64,000 bases of DNA from Sneathiella glossodoripedis JCM 23214 (GTDB taxonomy: Bacteria; Pseudomonadota; Alphaproteobacteria; Sneathiellales; Sneathiellaceae): positions 423,663 through 487,662 of the forward strand of contig NZ_BAMS01000003.1 of NCBI RefSeq assembly GCF_000616095.1, given 5' to 3'. A program made the translations under genes and the position numbers. Under the pieces are notes generated by a model that saw only the letters and a program-made list of their open reading frames with translations, was not told the DNA's origin and made no database searches. This document shows positions 63,748 to 64,000 of the stretch, in pieces. Position 1 is the first letter of the stretch. Each line of letters starts with the position of its first letter.

Positions 63748-63869
63748 TATTCATTTTTTAATTTGGCATCGGCGAGTTAGAAATGGCAGTTTTGCTGACC
63801 TTTTTTTGAAGGTTTCTTTCATGCCATTTTTTAAAATGGAAAAAATGACAATTTTTTTAAAAAAGACTG

Positions 63870-63898
63870 TTGACGGTAGTGGGTGATGGGCCTATAAA
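63870..63898 (+). promoter_or_regulatory. Strong sigma-70 promoter, probably of an rRNA or other stable-RNA operon
   Basis: TTGACG (63870-63875) and TATAAA (63893-63898) are separated by exactly 17 bases. The 50 bases upstream are almost pure A and T (TTTTTTTAAAAAAG just before the -35 box), like a UP element. No reading frame starts after it within the window, and the downstream CGCTCCACGCCGCTTGGGG stretch is GC-rich. This layout is typical for alphaproteobacterial rRNA operon promoters, so a 16S gene beyond the right edge is likely. Confidence 0.7.
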
Positions 63899-64000
63899 CC
63901 GCTCCACGCCGCTTGGGGGGCACGAAGAACTGACTGAATTGAGGTTAGGGATTTGGAGTTGCTCTGGGTGGTTTTTTTCGGGGATTTTCCTGGTTGTTAA

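Noticed and set aside
63824..63839. CCATTTT-TT-AAAATGG as a terminator of the acyl-CoA dehydrogenase gene
   Set aside because: It is followed by A residues and not T on the plus strand, and better fits the AT-rich region upstream of the strong promoter.
1..64000. CRISPR arrays, tRNA genes and prophage
   Set aside because: No regularly spaced repeats, cloverleaf-like intergenic sequences or phage structural genes were noticed in reading the window.

Overview
The window looks like a chromosomal stretch of a heterotrophic alphaproteobacterium of moderate GC content, probably marine or host-associated. That placement is inferred from gene content: SulP and TRAP carriers, malonate use, a tdh-kbl pair, a Mo-hydroxylase, acyl-CoA catabolism and a prkA-yeaH-spoVR set. 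No rRNA gene is present to name a genus. There are about 50 genes and no prophage, complete insertion sequence or CRISPR array.

Layout. 1-2.9 kb: the end of a LuxP-like AI-2 receptor overlapping a LuxQ-like hybrid kinase. 3-6.5 kb: an isoquinoline-1-oxidoreductase-type Mo/Fe-S enzyme (iorAB) divergent from a TetR regulator, with a palindrome between. 6.5-8.4 kb: recQ. 8.4-13.3 kb: an R-body (refractile body) locus with five canonical Reb genes, two divergent Reb-like genes, a small HTH/coiled-coil protein, an ECF-type sigma factor and an embedded methionine aminopeptidase. 13.3-18.2 kb: DUF1801, an RhlE-type helicase, a SulP carrier and an MscS channel. 18.2-28.2 kb: GMC oxidoreductase, tyrosine catabolism (maiA, fahA), an MBL-fold protein, a D-amino-acid dehydrogenase, a molybdopterin oxidoreductase, a GFA protein and a glycerate kinase. 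28.2-31.1 kb: XRE-cupin regulator divergent from tdh-kbl. 31.4-36 kb: prkA-yeaH-spoVR. 36-45.3 kb: betB, an EamA carrier, argE and a dipeptide/oligopeptide ABC operon. 45.4-54.7 kb: YHYH protein, DUF2817 peptidase-like protein, GST, a broken hybrid kinase, a UPF0324 carrier, an acid phosphatase, an ABATE/CGNR regulator and DUF2867. 54.7-58.9 kb: malonate cluster (matB, dctP, matA). 58.9-63.7 kb: hydroxyacid dehydrogenase, then an acyl-CoA catabolic operon (SDR, MaoC, nitroreductase, acyl-CoA dehydrogenase). The right edge carries a near-consensus strong promoter that probably drives a stable-RNA operon just outside.

The most interesting region is the R-body locus. All seven Reb or Reb-like proteins start with Met followed by Ala, Ser or Pro, the best substrates for methionine aminopeptidase, and an intact methionine aminopeptidase gene sits between the two reb blocks. 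This suggests, but does not prove, dedicated N-terminal processing of R-body subunits.

A technical caution: at least 14 single-base indels, mostly in short homopolymers, break otherwise well-conserved genes. This pattern fits sequencing error better than widespread decay. Broken genes are given below as single features spanning both frames.
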